NCBI GenBank assembly: GCA_026075535.2
Contig: AP026540.1
Span: 6,386,001-6,450,000, forward strand
Direction: 5' to 3'
Length of the DNA stretch: 64,000 nt
DNA from: Tricholoma matsutake
Lineage: Eukaryota; Basidiomycota; Agaricomycetes; Agaricales; Tricholomataceae
The translations under genes were made by a program, and so were the position numbers. Below are positions 11,898 through 24,398 of the stretch, in pieces (position 1 is the first letter of the stretch; each line of letters opens with the position of its first letter). Below the pieces are notes generated by a model. The model saw nothing but the letters and a program-made list of their open reading frames with translations. It was not told the DNA's origin and did no database searches.

Positions 11898-14800
11898 ATG
11901 GAAGTTGGATGGCAGTCGAGAATAGCTCTTCCTCGCTCGTCGCACGACTGGCACGATGCTCCTTCGTCCGCTCCTCTGCCTGCTTCAGTTTCCTCCTCTG
12001 CGAACGGACCTCCTTCCTTCACCTCAACTCAACGACGCCGGTCATCTGCTGCTCATACCCGACCCGCTGTTCCACCACCCAATCTTCCTATTCCAAGTGT
12101 GCCCGGCAGCTCCACGTCCGCAATACAGCACCCTTCTGTGCCAGAACACCTGGAGGAACCTTATCTCAACGGCAGAGATACGCGTACAAGCTTGTCGACC
12201 ACATCAGTCACCTCAGCAAACCTAATGGCAGTAGCCTCCTTTGCCGAATCGCGGCATGCGTCCGCTTCTCAAAATACATTATTGCCCATCGAACCTACAG
12301 TGGAAGACCTGTCTGATCCACCACCTCGGTCTTTCCTTCCTTCATCGTCATCATCATCTCGAGCCTTGGATACACGCGAAGATGTTATACCAGATCAAGA
12401 GCTCGCGACAGATCGACTGTTGCCTCCGCCTCGCGAACCTCGCGCAGAACCTCGGTTGCCATCGTCTCGACGAGCTTTAACCAAAGCTCTCGAACTCGCT
12501 CGCGAGGCAGTTCAGCTCGACACGATGAACGATAACCCGGAAGCTGCTGTTAAAGCGTATGGTCGCAGCGTTGCCCTGTTAAGTGAGGTTATGGAACGCG
12601 TTCGAAGAGGCGAAGAGAGCACTGAACCTCCAAGGCGACGGCGACGTCGAAGCGTCGCTGCTCAAGAGGAAGAAATCAGGAGACTGCAAAATATTGTGCG
12701 TGGATTGCAGTTTTCTGAAGACCACATCATCGACTTAACAACTTTTATAGCATGATACATATGCAGACCGTATGAATATTCTTAGTATCATCTATAGCAT
12801 ACCCGCAGTTCCATATTCGTCATCGTCCATGTACTCAGCCTTGACCGACTCGTCGACGACGCTGACGCTCATGAGTGACTCAAGCGCGCCGTTCACGCCC
12901 GCACGCAACGATTCTCCTTCCCCATCGCCGTCGTCAGACTCATCTCCTCGGATACCTCAAAACAGTCAGGTTCTTCCCAACCTCCATAACGATTACCAAT
13001 TACATTCAGACGAACAAGCGACGTACGAAAGGGAGTTCTTCAGTCCAGAAGCAGTCAGCTCCGCCATGTTCCCTCTGAGCGCGTCCGGATCAGGTCTCCC
13101 CTCAACATCACACCATCCATATGCTAATCAATATGATCCTCCTCAACAACCGGCACCCTCTGTGGCTCCAGTAAACCGTTTATCAGTTGTCCCTCGCAGG
13201 GCTCGCGCATCATCCAATCTCCATCTCCCTCCACCTCCGCCGCCTCCTTCTAGCTCATTGCCTCCTGCCCCTACTACTGTCGTAGTGGAACCTTCGACTA
13301 ATGCATCTTCTCAGAGGCAACCTGACGGACGAACACGTCATCAAAGTGAGTTCGTAGGTCACCGGAGGACTGGTTCAAGCGGGTTAGAGGTTTTGACAGA
13401 GGAATACGATGATGCAGAGGGGTCTAAACGAACGATAGATGAAAAGGGCTCGAAAGCCAACCCCACTCGAAGTGCAAAACATGATTCCCATCCTTTGCCT
13501 CCCACACCAACGGGAACACCAGGGACACCAGGGACACCTCGCAATCCTCCGACACTCTCTAAACCGCCACCGTCTCCACGCTCATCAAACATTGTAGCTC
13601 CTAGGCCGCGAGGTACTTCCCAGCTCACCACCCGCTCAGAAATGGCGAGTCAACCTGCCTTCATCAACCCGACAACAACTCAAGGGACAATTTTCCAGCG
13701 GAGGACAAAGACGTCGGGACCCCCAAGCTCCCGCTCGACTTCACCTGCAGACTCAATTGCATCCGCGGGATCTAGTCCACATCCCAAATCCGCCGCTTCG
13801 TTACCAGGCATCACGACTATCGGAACCGTTCCAGGTCGAAGTCGGTCCTCCTCACAACCAGGTCGGCGACCGTCCCTTGTGGGGGGCCGGATCTCTCCTC
13901 TAGATCCCCGGCCGCCTCTCCCAGGAGCTGTTAGTGTAAATGGATCGGCCATGCGCAAGACCTCAGTTCATTCCAAATTTAACCCAAGTACTCAACCATC
14001 CCAGCTTTCGATCCAGACAGACCTCACGTCACCCCAAACTAGGATTAGTGCTCTGTCACTTGTTCCACCCCCGCCTGTCTTTACGGGTAATTTGCCAACG
14101 ACTCCTACATCACCGCTTCCCCAAGCGCCACCTACTGACCCCCTTCTAAAACCTTACTATATGATGAGCCTCTTGCGGACCACTATGGTTTCCACCACTG
14201 GTGGGTATGTGACTCGTCGACTACATGTCCCTCACGAGGTATGGTCTCAGGGTGGCGCGAAACTTTCAAATGTGCTAGACAAAGTGCGCGTGGTTGCGAT
14301 ATTATGTTCTGCGTTAGAGGAGCTTCAAAATAGTAGCTCGGAATATTTTGGAGCAGGGAACGTGAGCAGTGGGCTCGCATTGGGTATCGGGAGTATTGGG
14401 AGGAAGGAAGCGGATGCATGGCTTGCAAAATTGGAGGACTTTTCCTCGGTATGTGATGGTGTTGTGACGAACTTTGGAAAGAAGCTGGGTGTAGGAGAAG
14501 GCTTTGTCCTCAAGAAGACAACTTGGGGAGACAAACTCACCCGAAGCTTTGACAAGTTTACCAACGGGAAAAAGTAAGATGATTTTGGTATATGAGATTG
14601 ATTCGTGAATGACTGACAGGTCGATTCTAGTCTCGACTCCCCCGCTGCCTATGTCCGGGGTCTTGAAAAGCTTTTCCTACATGCACAGTTACTGGATGAG
14701 CATACAAAGGCTGCGTTGTCCCAACCTGTGGCACCTTCATATGCTGCGTTTCCTGTGGACATCCGCACATCTGCTGAGCAGAAGCTAAAGCGTGCTTCTG

Positions 14801-14898
14801 AGTTCTTCGCGAGTGTCGTGCTGATGTTTGTGATTAGAGATTTGTCACAACTTCTCGACAAGTATGCGAAGAAGTGCGAGAAGTGGTTGGCCGAATGA
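11898..14898 (+). CDS. MIT-domain protein with long Ser/Pro-rich disordered regions
   Basis: Exons 11898-12695, 12751-14573 and 14631-14898 total 2889 nt, or 962 residues. A MIT (microtubule interacting and transport) three-helix bundle is seen at about residues 195-245: ALTKALELAREAVQLDTMND, then AVKAYGRSVALLSEVMERVR. MIT domains usually bind ESCRT-III tails or link ATPases and kinases to endosomal membranes. A basic RRRRRR patch follows, then a charged helix and a VHDTYADR-like junction across intron 1. A roughly 450-residue Ser/Pro/Thr-rich low-complexity region (proline runs near 13225) leads to a folded C-terminal domain (about residues 725-962, MMSLLRTTMVSTTGGYVTRR onward) of unknown function. 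The start is the first ATG compatible with the frame. No partner gene is nearby, so the role is inferred from the domain only. Confidence 0.8.
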
Positions 14899-15295
14899 TT
14901 TACTCCTACTGCTAAATCTCAGTATTACGTCCTTCAGTCTCCCTCAAACCATGGTTTTACACCTTACTATTCCCACAGCCAGGAATAAGCATTTATGCCT
15001 ATATTTTGCGCCTGTATCAGATTGTATAATGACCTACATATCGTCTGCAGTTTCATCTTCCGTCATTTTCATCACATGTTTGTTCCATCGTGACCTTTCT
15101 CCCAACCCACTTGATTGTGCTGTTGTTCTTCTCCCATTCACACATTGTGGCTTTGTACACGTACCCACATGTAGAATATTGCTGAGTTCTATGTGTAGAT
15201 ACTCTTGTTCCTTTTACAACACGCTTTACGAAACGATACAAAATATATACAAGATAATAATAAGCAAGGCAAGCACTCGTTCTCGCTATTCATTC
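14899..15295. other. Convergent 3' intergenic spacer
   Basis: About 400 bp between the stop codons of the MIT-domain gene and the IES1-like gene. It is AT-rich (near 15230-15270) and most likely shared 3' UTR and polyadenylation sequence. No gene was seen. Confidence 0.5.
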
Positions 15296-17219
15296 TCAGT
15301 CTGATAAGTATCCATGTGGATCTGCAACAGCAACTTGCATGACAATTTGCTCAGACTCTGGAGTGGGTTCTTTGCGCCGCAGGGCGCTTATGACACGAAG
15401 CCGTTGAACTGAAACAAACACAAAAAATGAGGTTAGGGAGTAAACAAGAAGGTAATATAACAGACTGTAATCGTGTCGAATATGCTCGCCTTCCAGCTCC
15501 TCGTTGTCGGAATCGAGAAGAGGATCCGTGGTAGATATTATGTGCCAAGTGTCTGGGACTCGAAAGTTACGAAAAGGTCATAGGTCTGAAGGCTAAGTTC
15601 GAGCTTACGTTGCAACATTGACCTCGGAGCTACAGAATGTAACCTTGATAGGGACCGTTGTGGTCTGTCGTGCATCTGCTTGGAGGAACTCTTGCTATAT
15701 GGAGAAAACCGATGTCGGTGAGGAGGATCTACACCAGATGGTCCTGCAGCTAAGGAAGAGGAGTTCCGATGAATGGTTACATGAGTTTCCATGGTTGGCA
15801 GAGGTTGACGCTGGTATTGATGATGTGGGTATTGGTTTGTGATGGGATGGGTAGTGGCGACTGTTGATTCAAAAATCTTGAACTCCAGCTGAAGCCTGAA
15901 GTGGATATACTTACGTTGGGGAACGTCATGTCCATTCTCACTTTCTGGCGCGGGAGTGCAAATTTCTCCTTCCGCGGCCTCTTCCTTCAATTTCGAGCGG
16001 CGCGATTTTCCTGCCGTCTTCTTCACTTTGGAAGTCGAAGGTTTGGCTTTTGCGACGCCACGCCTGCCTTTCATCTTGCGTTCGGTGCCATCAGGAACAA
16101 CTTCTTCATCACCTCCTAAGGCCACAGCAGACGCTGTAATAAGAGCCTTGTTGCTTTCCTTCTCTTCGTGAGACTTCAAAATCTCAGCCCGTTGTGCAAC
16201 AAGCTTCCCTCCTAATGTTATTTCTTCTGGAGGATCATTATTCTCTTGTGCTGCTCCTTCCTCCGAAAGAAAGACAAAGCTGGGCATACTATCGCGCCTA
16301 TGGTCAGCGAAAGGATTGGAGGGGCCATCCTCATCGTAATTGTCATCACCATCTGTCGAAGAGGGTTCTAGATAATGATAACAAAGCCACAGAAAAGCAT
16401 GGGCTCGGCTCAAGGAAGAAACATCTCGGCGCAGGAATATATCTATAAAATCAAGGTGATTAGAAAAGTGTGCTTGACTGATTGCCTAGGTGGAAGAAAA
16501 GTCAGTAAACAGCCATAGTATCATCACTGGTGCGAATAGCATACAGCTGAGTGGTTTGCCATAACAAATATAAGATTTGTGACTGTTGTTGATGGAATTC
16601 GACCGGCCCTCTGATAATGAGAAGAGTTTGTCAATGTCTTTACCGTGAAATAGACACGCACAACTCGGGCAAGGATTTCTGCGGGGATTGACGGTGTGTT
16701 TGCTTGTTCACTATCAAGAATGCTCGACTTTAAGATGTGTTTAATACGGGGCGCGTCCTGAAGATTGCCATTGGTCCTCTGGAGTGCCGGAATGGGATGG
16801 TATGTTCGAATTGCAGTTTTCATTTCCGGGAAAACTATCAAATAGGTATCAGCACATTCCAATAGAAGAGCTACAGGGTGCCTACAACTCATGGTAGTAT
16901 TAACGCGTCCAACATTTACCAGTAGAGCGAGCATCCCGAAGTCCTCCGCGAAGGTCTGAGAATCGAGCATCTTGTCTTTCAACGCCTTCGTTGCTTTCGG
17001 GGAGTGGAGGATGTATTTCAGGTAGAGACTGCGGAAAGATATTTTCGGGCTGGGACCGGCATCAGAAGGATATGGGTCAGTAAACACGTCGTGTGTGTCG
17101 TGGAATATGTTGTATAGTACATCGTATTGGATGTCAGCACGCGTGAGTGGTTCGCCATCGGCGCGCTTGAGGGCGATTGTCCTTCTTGAAGGCGTAGATG
17201 GACTTGTGCGTCGCGACAT
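15296..17219 (-). CDS. INO80 chromatin-remodelling complex subunit 1-like protein (IES1-like)
   Basis: From the ATG at 17219 (MSRRTSPSTPSRRTIALKR) the exons 17219-16889, 16834-16665, 16610-16545 and 16485-15915 join in frame. They give the fungal Ies1-type conserved domain: QYDVLYNIFHDTHDVFTDP, then SFRSLYLKYILHS, LVNVGRVNTTM, FPEMKTAIRTYHPIP, LQDAPRIKHILKSS, TTVTNLIFVMANHS, and after two more introns SRAHAFLWLCYHYLE. That order matches the Ino-eighty-subunit-1 family, whose members sit in the INO80 nucleosome remodeller in the nucleus. A Lys/Arg-rich tail near 16000-16100 (KMKGRRGVAKAKPSTSKVKK) is a likely nuclear localisation or DNA-contact region. The last two or three exons (about 15870-15296, ending VADPHGYLSD) are less certain at their borders. 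The family match is from memory of the motif order. Confidence 0.68.
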
Positions 17220-17519
17220 CGCTGCCAATGTGCGACCACGTATGTCGGGGAGGTAAAAAAAAATAATAACCAACATAAAAATTGTATCAAGTTTTTTTTA
17301 CATAAAATAAATGACTAAACACACATTGATTACCATGCTATGTACCATTGACCACTAGTGAAGAAAGTAAACCATAAGAACTAATGTAATAGAGGTTACA
17401 GTAAGAATTTAAGTTGCAATGAGAAAGACAAAGAAATGAATCAGGGGTAATCAGACAGATGACGAGGTATATGCCCAAAGAGCTGAAAATGAATTTGACA
17501 CGCCAAGTCTGTTCTGTCT

Positions 17520-20500
17520 CTAGTGCTCTGTGTGAGCCAATCTCGCCATTAGAAACGGCGTCACAGATCACAAAAAAAGCTGACTGACCCGATTTCCAGA
17601 AGGACAGAGTGTGCTCTAGGACTTCTACAACCACACTGCTCCTATACATCAGTCCATGATCTGCGCCTTTAACAACCGTAACAGAACATCTGTCTTCCCC
17701 CATATTATGCTCCATCCATCTGACAGCATTCTCGGCAATCCTTTCGTCCTTATCCCCGTACCATATTTTGACAGTATGAGGGTAGGAGGAGTAGGAAAAT
17801 CCCCAGGGATGATTCTCGTGGTTCAGAATTTGCAAAAGATCGCTGTGAGTTCCTTTCGCTGACTCTGAGTGTGATGCAGCGATGAGTGCGTTGCCCAAGG
17901 CCGCTTGATAAGCATTACCAGGTCCCATGCTGACAGTGAAAGAGGAATGAGTGGTAAGGGAAGGTGATGCAGGCAGTGACAGTGTAGGTTTGGGAGGCGT
18001 GAAAGAAATTGATCGTCGTCTATGAGACCTACTGTGCGGCACGTCACCAGTAATCGGGAACTTTGGAGGTGTCACAGTAAAAGAGTCTTTTTGAGTGAGA
18101 GACGTTTCTGAAGTGGATCTGATCCAATCAAGATCATTCAGTCCTAGACCGACCTCGATTTTAAGTGAAGGCGGTAGATGGGGACTGGGAGGCGTTGATT
18201 TCTTTGACGCGGTCTGTGACCTGCCTTTGAGCGAGCCCATGGACCGGAGCGCTTTTAATTTCCTTCCTCCAGGTTGAGGTTGAGGTTTCCCTTCCGGTGA
18301 CTGAGGTGAATTTGATGTACCCTTGAATCGATTCAAGAATCCTCTTGAAGTTTTCCGTTTAGTAACAGATGTCTCGGTCTCGTCGCCAGCTTGCGTGTGG
18401 GAGGATGGACGTGTTCCCCCTGCCCCTAATGTACTCCGACTCTCAAAACGACCCTCGAAGTCTCTTAAATCATCGTATTCGCTAAATGTACTCGATCCTA
18501 TACTTGGGCGACGTTGACCTTCTGGAACAGACGGATAAACATCAAGATTTCCATTCGAACGAGGGGAAGCTTGATGGTCGGACGCGGGTGATTTCAGAGG
18601 AAGTTGAGCATTGTATCCAATGCCCTCGTATGCTATCGTGGGAGGTTTTCCGATCATCCACGCTTGTATTTTCCATTCGGCGGCCTGCGCAGTTTTGAGA
18701 ATACCGTTCGGGACATACTTTAACCACTTGTAGCTGTCTGTAGAAGCTGGAAGTTAGGAAGAAAGACATCGCACTTGCTGAAAGAAGGGAACATACTGCC
18801 TTCGCTACCGCCCACCCAAGGCGCCAGTAGGCAAATATCACCGCGAATACGCGATGGAATTTTGTTGGCGAAGGATAGTGCGTAAGGCGCGCCCGCCGAA
18901 TGCGCCATGACGCTGCACTGACCAATATGCAATAGATCGAGCACTTCCTCAACCACAGATGCCCATTGCATGATACCTTTGGCAGATTTGGCTCGAGGTT
19001 CCGTTCGTCCAAGACCCCAACTGTTACAAAAGTAAACACCAATACAAGATGGTAGAACAAGAATGACATACCGGTCTATTGTGATGAGTCTGAGATTCAG
19101 GCATTCTGCCATCTCATCATATAAGCCCATGATATGCCGCACACACCCTAAGCCTAAAAATACGACCACTGGATGGCCGGTTGGACACCCTAAGTCAGAG
19201 ATACTCACAGTCAATGGGTTATCATGTGAGGCATGAGGGGATCGAGTAAGTTTCAACAGAGTGGTTAATCGGGAGGACCGCAAGTATTGCGCAACTTCTT
19301 GGGAAGCTGAAGGTGGCTTGTTTAACGAAATAAGGCTTGCCGTGTCGAAAGGAGAGGGTGGAAGGTGATATGACGCAATGGACGATGAATATATCGAAGA
19401 ACCGACACCAGGATCGGAACGTGGAGAATAAATACTTGCATTGTCAGATATGATAGAGTGTCGCTTGGGATACGACGATGGAGGAGCTGGCGGTGGCGGT
19501 TTGACAACCATTTGATTGCGTAAAGTGCGCAGAGCTTCATCAGCTACACTGTCTATTGAAGACCGGGACATCATCTCGGCCTCCTCCTGAGGATCAAGTG
19601 GCTCAGGTTCAGATTCAGGTTCTTCGTGAACCGTGGAATGTCCTTGACTATGCGCATACAAGGACGAGGACCGTGCAGTAGATGGCCTTGGCCGAACGTG
19701 GCTCTCTGGGGGTCCATGAGAGCGAATGATTTCAGATATCGAGGGGATAACACTTTTTTGCTTGCCAGAAGGTGAAACTGGTCTGCGAAGGGTGTCAACC
19801 TCGTCAATGAAAGCGGGGCTAGAAGTCTCCTGCGGGGATGATCTGTTAACGCTCGGGAGTGGGGAAATGGTTGAATCTGAAGCGGTACGATGTGGGCGTG
19901 GTCTTCGACGACGAGAGCGTGTAGAGACAGGAAGATGAGAGTCATCGTCTCCGGAATCACTTGACTGATTTGCAGGAGGATTCGACCTGTGTCGCATCTT
20001 TCCTCCGCCTAGGATAACGCCTGGAGGCGGGGTTGGTAACGGAGGTTGGTAAAGAGGATGATGGACTGGTATCCCAAATCTAGAACGATTGGAGATGCTT
20101 GCGCCGCTCAATAGAATGTCGTCTCGTCCGTTCATGCCATCGACAAGAGCGTCCATGGTTTCCACGCCTGATATGGGAGCTGCAACTACAACGCCGAAAT
20201 GTTCAAACGAGTCCCTGGACGGATCAATATCAACTGGAGTACGAGGAGGGGTTTCTGTATGCTGAGTAGACGATGAGCCAGAGAAGCGAAGTTGATGGAT
20301 AGAAGTGTCCTCCCAGTTCGACCTCCGCGAAGGACCGGTCCTTGATCGAGTACGTGCATATTGTTTCGGCGTTTCAGGCATATTAAAATCAGCTGTTGAA
20401 TCAAAGCTAGGAAATACATAAGATGACTCTGTGGGGGTTTTACCACTGCTGGACCTTTCTAACTGATCGTGACGACCAGACACGGGCTGTGAAGGGCTAG

Positions 20501-20768
20501 GTGTAGATGGAGAGCTTCTGCGCAGCTTATATTTCGACGGACGAACGTTGGTGGTTGTCTTCGCTCGAGGGTATGCATCGAAATAAGATGACCGGGAACG
20601 ATTTGACGGCCCTGGAGGATCGAAAATGGGCGGATGTGAATCGAGTGACGGAGTTGGCTTTTCCTTTTCACGTCGTAGGGACAGGAAGGACGAGCTTTTA
20701 CGTGGAACACGGTAAGAGGGACCACTGGGGCCGTCCATGGTCTGTGGGCGAGATAAGACAGAGTGCAT
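17520..20768 (-). CDS. Alpha/beta hydrolase with very long disordered N-terminus and split core
   Basis: Exons 20768-19072, 19020-18797, 18746-17589 and 17527-17520 total 3087 nt, or 1028 residues. About the first 540 residues are Ser/Pro/Arg-rich and predicted disordered. The hydrolase fold then begins (GHPVVVFLGLGCVRHIMGLY), with the nucleophile elbow AHSAGAP (catalytic Ser) near residue 605. A low-complexity insertion of about 250 residues follows. The late part of the fold supplies WYGDKDE (Asp) and GADHGLMY (His), so a complete Ser-Asp-His triad can be proposed. Substrate is unknown; lipase, esterase or peptidase roles are all possible. The last exon contributes only 8 coding nt including the stop. 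The start could instead be the ATG at 20738, or further upstream, since the frame stays open to about 20972. Confidence 0.72.
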
Positions 20769-21046
20769 GACGGTGGACGAATGCAATTGAAGGAGTGGAA
20801 GTCGAGGACAACGAACGACGGTGAGATGACGACTGAATGCTGAAAGAGACAGCGACGACCAATACAACGAGCGATGGACGCGCCGCGTCGTTGGAGCTGT
20901 TGAGGAAGAGACCAAGAAATTTCCTTCGGTCACTCTGGGAGCAAAACTGCCGATGTGGCCAAATGGAGACAAATGGTTTCTTTCTAATCAAATTCTTAGG
21001 TACAGTACATATTGACCAAAAATTCGGATTCACAATAAAATGAAGT

Positions 21047-22126
21047 CTATGGAATATTCATCAATTGGACATTACGAAGGACAGCTGCTCTGTGCACCAA
21101 GTCCACTGCGGGACCACTCCACTCTCTAAAGGGTGGATGGTAGGTGCCCCAGGGAACGCCAAGACAACGCAACGACGACAGCACCCCCGAACCTATAAAT
21201 TCTGCCCATTCAGAAGGCGAGATACTAGTTGTACGCCCGAGAATGGACAGCTCTTCAAGATTTATGCAACTCTGGCTAACAGAAGCTAGAGTTTCCAAAT
21301 TGACTTGCACACCTTGAAGACGTAGGCAACGGAGGGATGATGAAGAGGGTCCAACATTGTTGAAGATGAGACTATGTGCTGGGGGACCAAGCTGTACTTC
21401 GTATTCCAACGATCGAACTGCACAGCTGACCAGTACAAAGACGATTTGGTCGTCAAAATCACCAGCGGTCTTCGAAATTACACACAACCTGTCGAGTGAG
21501 GACGTATCATGGAAAAGATGAGGAACATATCCCGCTGTGATATTCACGTTGTCTAGTATCAGCTCGCGAAGTTGTAGGTGATATGGGATAGAAGGATGTA
21601 TAATGTCAAGGTCGATGTTCGTTAGGCGCAACTTCCTAAGGCAAGTGAATTTGGTAGCGAGGACCTCATCCCACTCCAACGAAGGATGAAAGGTGAGTGA
21701 AGTCGATAGCAAGCTGCCATCTACATGGAGTTCTCTGACCTCGTATGGGTCAATAAGCAAGTGCAGGAATCTTTCTGCTCTTATTGCCAGATGGCCCCCG
21801 AGCGTAACGGATCGTAGCCCCTCAAGTGCAAGAATGGATCTGATGATTCTTGGATCCCCGATGGATAGGTGATAAGGGTCCAATACTGGACAAATCTCGA
21901 TGCCGTGAACTAGACATGAGAGTGAGGGGTTATCTGAAATTGCCCTGGCGAATTGCTTGCACGCAATAAACGTATACAGGCTGGGAGATGCATAAAGCAT
22001 CCGTCTCGCAGGTCCAAGCCATCCGGACGAGACCTGTGCAAGGCGGACCAAATCCATAGGCCACCAATTCTTGTTGCTCTCAAGAATGACGGGAACAAGG
22101 TCGTCAATAAAACAAGGTCGAGTCAT
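21047..22126 (-). CDS. F-box/LRR-like protein, single exon
   Basis: A 359-residue intronless ORF. The N-terminus (CFIDDLVPVILESNKNWWP, then LVRLAQVSSGWLGPARRMLY) resembles the short F-box-like helices common in Agaricomycete proteins. It is followed by irregular leucine-rich repeats (LRSVTLGGHL, LRKLRLTNIDL, LRELILDNVNI, LRCLRLQGVQV, LEELSILGRT). Such proteins typically bring substrates to SCF ubiquitin ligases, but the F-box here is weak and the function is unproven. It lies 3' of its same-strand neighbour's start and divergent from the transporter gene. Confidence 0.62.
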   Translation of the reverse strand: MTRPCFIDDLVPVILESNKNWWPMDLVRLAQVSSGWLGPARRMLYASPSLYTFIACKQFARAISDNPSLSCLVHGIEICPVLDPYHLSIGDPRIIRSILALEGLRSVTLGGHLAIRAERFLHLLIDPYEVRELHVDGSLLSTSLTFHPSLEWDEVLATKFTCLRKLRLTNIDLDIIHPSIPYHLQLRELILDNVNITAGYVPHLFHDTSSLDRLCVISKTAGDFDDQIVFVLVSCAVRSLEYEVQLGPPAHSLIFNNVGPSSSSLRCLRLQGVQVNLETLASVSQSCINLEELSILGRTTSISPSEWAEFIGSGVLSSLRCLGVPWGTYHPPFREWSGPAVDLVHRAAVLRNVQLMNIP

Positions 22127-22385
22127 AATCTACTGAAGAGATGATCTGGATGAATGGCAAGTGCAGGAAGGTCTTATCAAGGCACACGATCAGGTGATAG
22201 ATCGCGTTGACGTCTGGACCTTGACGGTCTCACACTGAATCGGACACTCGGCAGTCCTGATGAACAGATACCTCATGCGACTCGTTATCAAACTTATAAA
22301 TTATACGATAACTTATCATAACGCAGTGATGCGGCCCTTTAAATGGAGGGAATAATATGTGCTATATGCCGTTGTCTGTCAGACA
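22127..22385. promoter_or_regulatory. Divergent promoter region of the F-box-like and amino acid transporter genes
   Basis: A 259-bp spacer between two divergent start codons, with an AT-rich stretch at 22290-22325 (ATAAATTATACGATAACTTA). No specific operator was recognised. Confidence 0.4.
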
Positions 22386-24398
22386 ATGTCTACGGCTGCT
22401 CATGAAAAGATACCACAATATCTCGCCTCTAAGTCCTTCAAACTCGGTCCATCTAGTCGCATCCCCGAAGAAGATGTCTTTCAAGGGGACCCGCAACATG
22501 ATTTCCAGTACAAGACCTTGAGCTGGCAGGTACGACGTAACTAGTACTCGTGCTCACCTTATCTTTGCTCACATCAACTCAGTTTGTTAGTCTGTTGATG
22601 ATTGCAGAGATAGTTAGCAATGGAATGCTTTCCCTACCCTCAGCCCTTGCTGTCGTAGGTAAATTCTGAAATGTCGTTGCAGACGAGATTCTTGACTTAT
22701 AACACTGCAGGAATTGCGCCAGCGGTCATTCTGGTAAAAGTTCCTGATCCTCCTGCTTTATTTACCGACCGAACACAATCCCTGTTGGAGATTGCTTTCT
22801 TCGGCATATTCGGTTTATACACGGCGAAACTATTGATCAATTTCAAGTTGAATCACCCAGGCGTTCACAATATGTTCGTGAATATACGCCCTCTATGCCC
22901 TACTACGCCTAATTTAGGTACTTCCAGGGGTGATGCCGGATTTATCCTTGGTGGACCTATTGCTAGAGAGGTGCTATCGTTAGGTACAATTATCTTTGCC
23001 ATCTGTGGAACTGTGCGTGGCATTACCTTTTCACTATCGCTACATCCAACGGCCTCATCAGGGTTCGGAGTTACTATCTGGTCAACAGGCATTGTCGGCA
23101 CTGTCGAACAACAGTCTGTGCGGAATATACCTGTTGCTCATATTTGCAGTTGCTACTCTACTAGTTGCACTGCCCCGCACACTGGATCGCCTCAGTTGGC
23201 TGGGACTGTTAAGCGTCTGTGTAATTGGTGTCGCTGGCATAGTAGCAATGATTGGTGCAGGTTTAAATCCTGTCTTTGGTCGTGAGATTGCTGCCACCAA
23301 TCAAACCAGCTTTTATCAAGCGTTCCTAGCCATAACCAATCCTGTGGGTGGCTCAGTCTCAATTCACCCATCATACTAACTTCATTTCAGGTCTTTGCTT
23401 ATTCTGGTGAGGTGCCACTCGCCTAGCGTTGAACGTCGAACTGTCGACTGATTTTTCCGAGTCAGGACATTTTATGTAAGGCGCTATTCGGGATGTGGTA
23501 GCTTCACATTAGAGTGCTCATATTATTACCAGGTTTTTCATTCTCATATCGGAAATGCGACATCCAGAAGATGCAATGAAGGTGCGCCCGGTTATTACTG
23601 CCCCTCTTGTTCAGTAACATAATGATAAGGAAGGCTGCTTGGTGTCTTCAAGGGTTCGCAACAATCTATTATGTTGTCTTCGCAATAGTCATGTGAGCGC
23701 TACAATTTTGCGATTCTACCTATAGTTACCTCAAATTGAATGCCCGTCTATATTGTAGGTATGTGTACATTGGGAACACTGTTGCGTCCCCCGCGTTTCT
23801 CTCCCTCCCTCCTAAATGGGCCAAGGCAGCCTTTGGAATCGCTCTAGCAAACTTCCTTATGTGTGTTGGAGGAGTCTAAATATGTTGCTACCTGCTTATA
23901 TCAACGCTTTCAGTGCAGGAAGCCTTTACGCGCACACCGCCGCCAAAGTTTTGTTTGTTCGCCTTTTTAGACATACGCGTCATATATATACACATACGGT
24001 CCTAGGTTGGTTTGTATGGTGCATCCTATGTCTTGGTGCTGTGGCGATTGCGTTTATCCTTGCCATTGCTGTGCCAATCTTCTCCTATCTGATAGGCATC
24101 TCAGCTGCACTCTTCGCCTCGTGGTATACATACGGTGTAGCAGGTTTTTTCTGGTTACATGACGTCTATAAGCTTAAGGGGGGATCCCAAGGATTACAAC
24201 GTCAAACTGGCGGATTGATCTTAGCCGTGTTGACGATCATTGCTGGTGGGTTTATATGTGTTACAGGGACATATGTATCGATTAAGGTAAGTTACAAGTT
24301 TCCGGCTTCGGAGAACATGCTCATACTCCTTGTTTTTTGTTTAGCTGATCAGCGATGCATATGGCAATCATCTTGTTGGGAAGCCGTTTTCTTGCTGA
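22386..24398 (+). CDS. Neutral amino acid transporter, Aa_trans/AVT family (MTR-like)
   Basis: Thirteen exons: 22386-22529, 22583-22658, 22711-22733, 22791-22873, 22928-23012, 23062-23343, 23391-23406, 23466-23475, 23533-23581, 23634-23692, 23759-23860, 23914-24286, 24345-24398. They total 1356 nt, or 451 residues, typical for the family. About eleven hydrophobic segments are seen. Landmarks: a cytosolic N-terminus with YKTLSWQ just before TM1, EIVSNGMLSLPSALAVVG (TM1 with the unwound motif), VATLLVALPRTLDRLSWLG, a SEMRHPEDAMKA loop and NTVASPAFLSLPPKWAKAAFG. This order resembles Neurospora MTR-type neutral aliphatic/aromatic amino acid permeases. It likely acts at the plasma or vacuolar membrane. 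Exons of 16 and 10 nt lie back to back at 23391-23475. Substrate specificity is inferred. Confidence 0.85.

Noticed and set aside
13359..13958. Minus-strand Gly/Arg-rich frames opposite the MIT-domain gene
   Set aside because: They mirror the Ser/Pro-rich low-complexity codons of the plus-strand gene.
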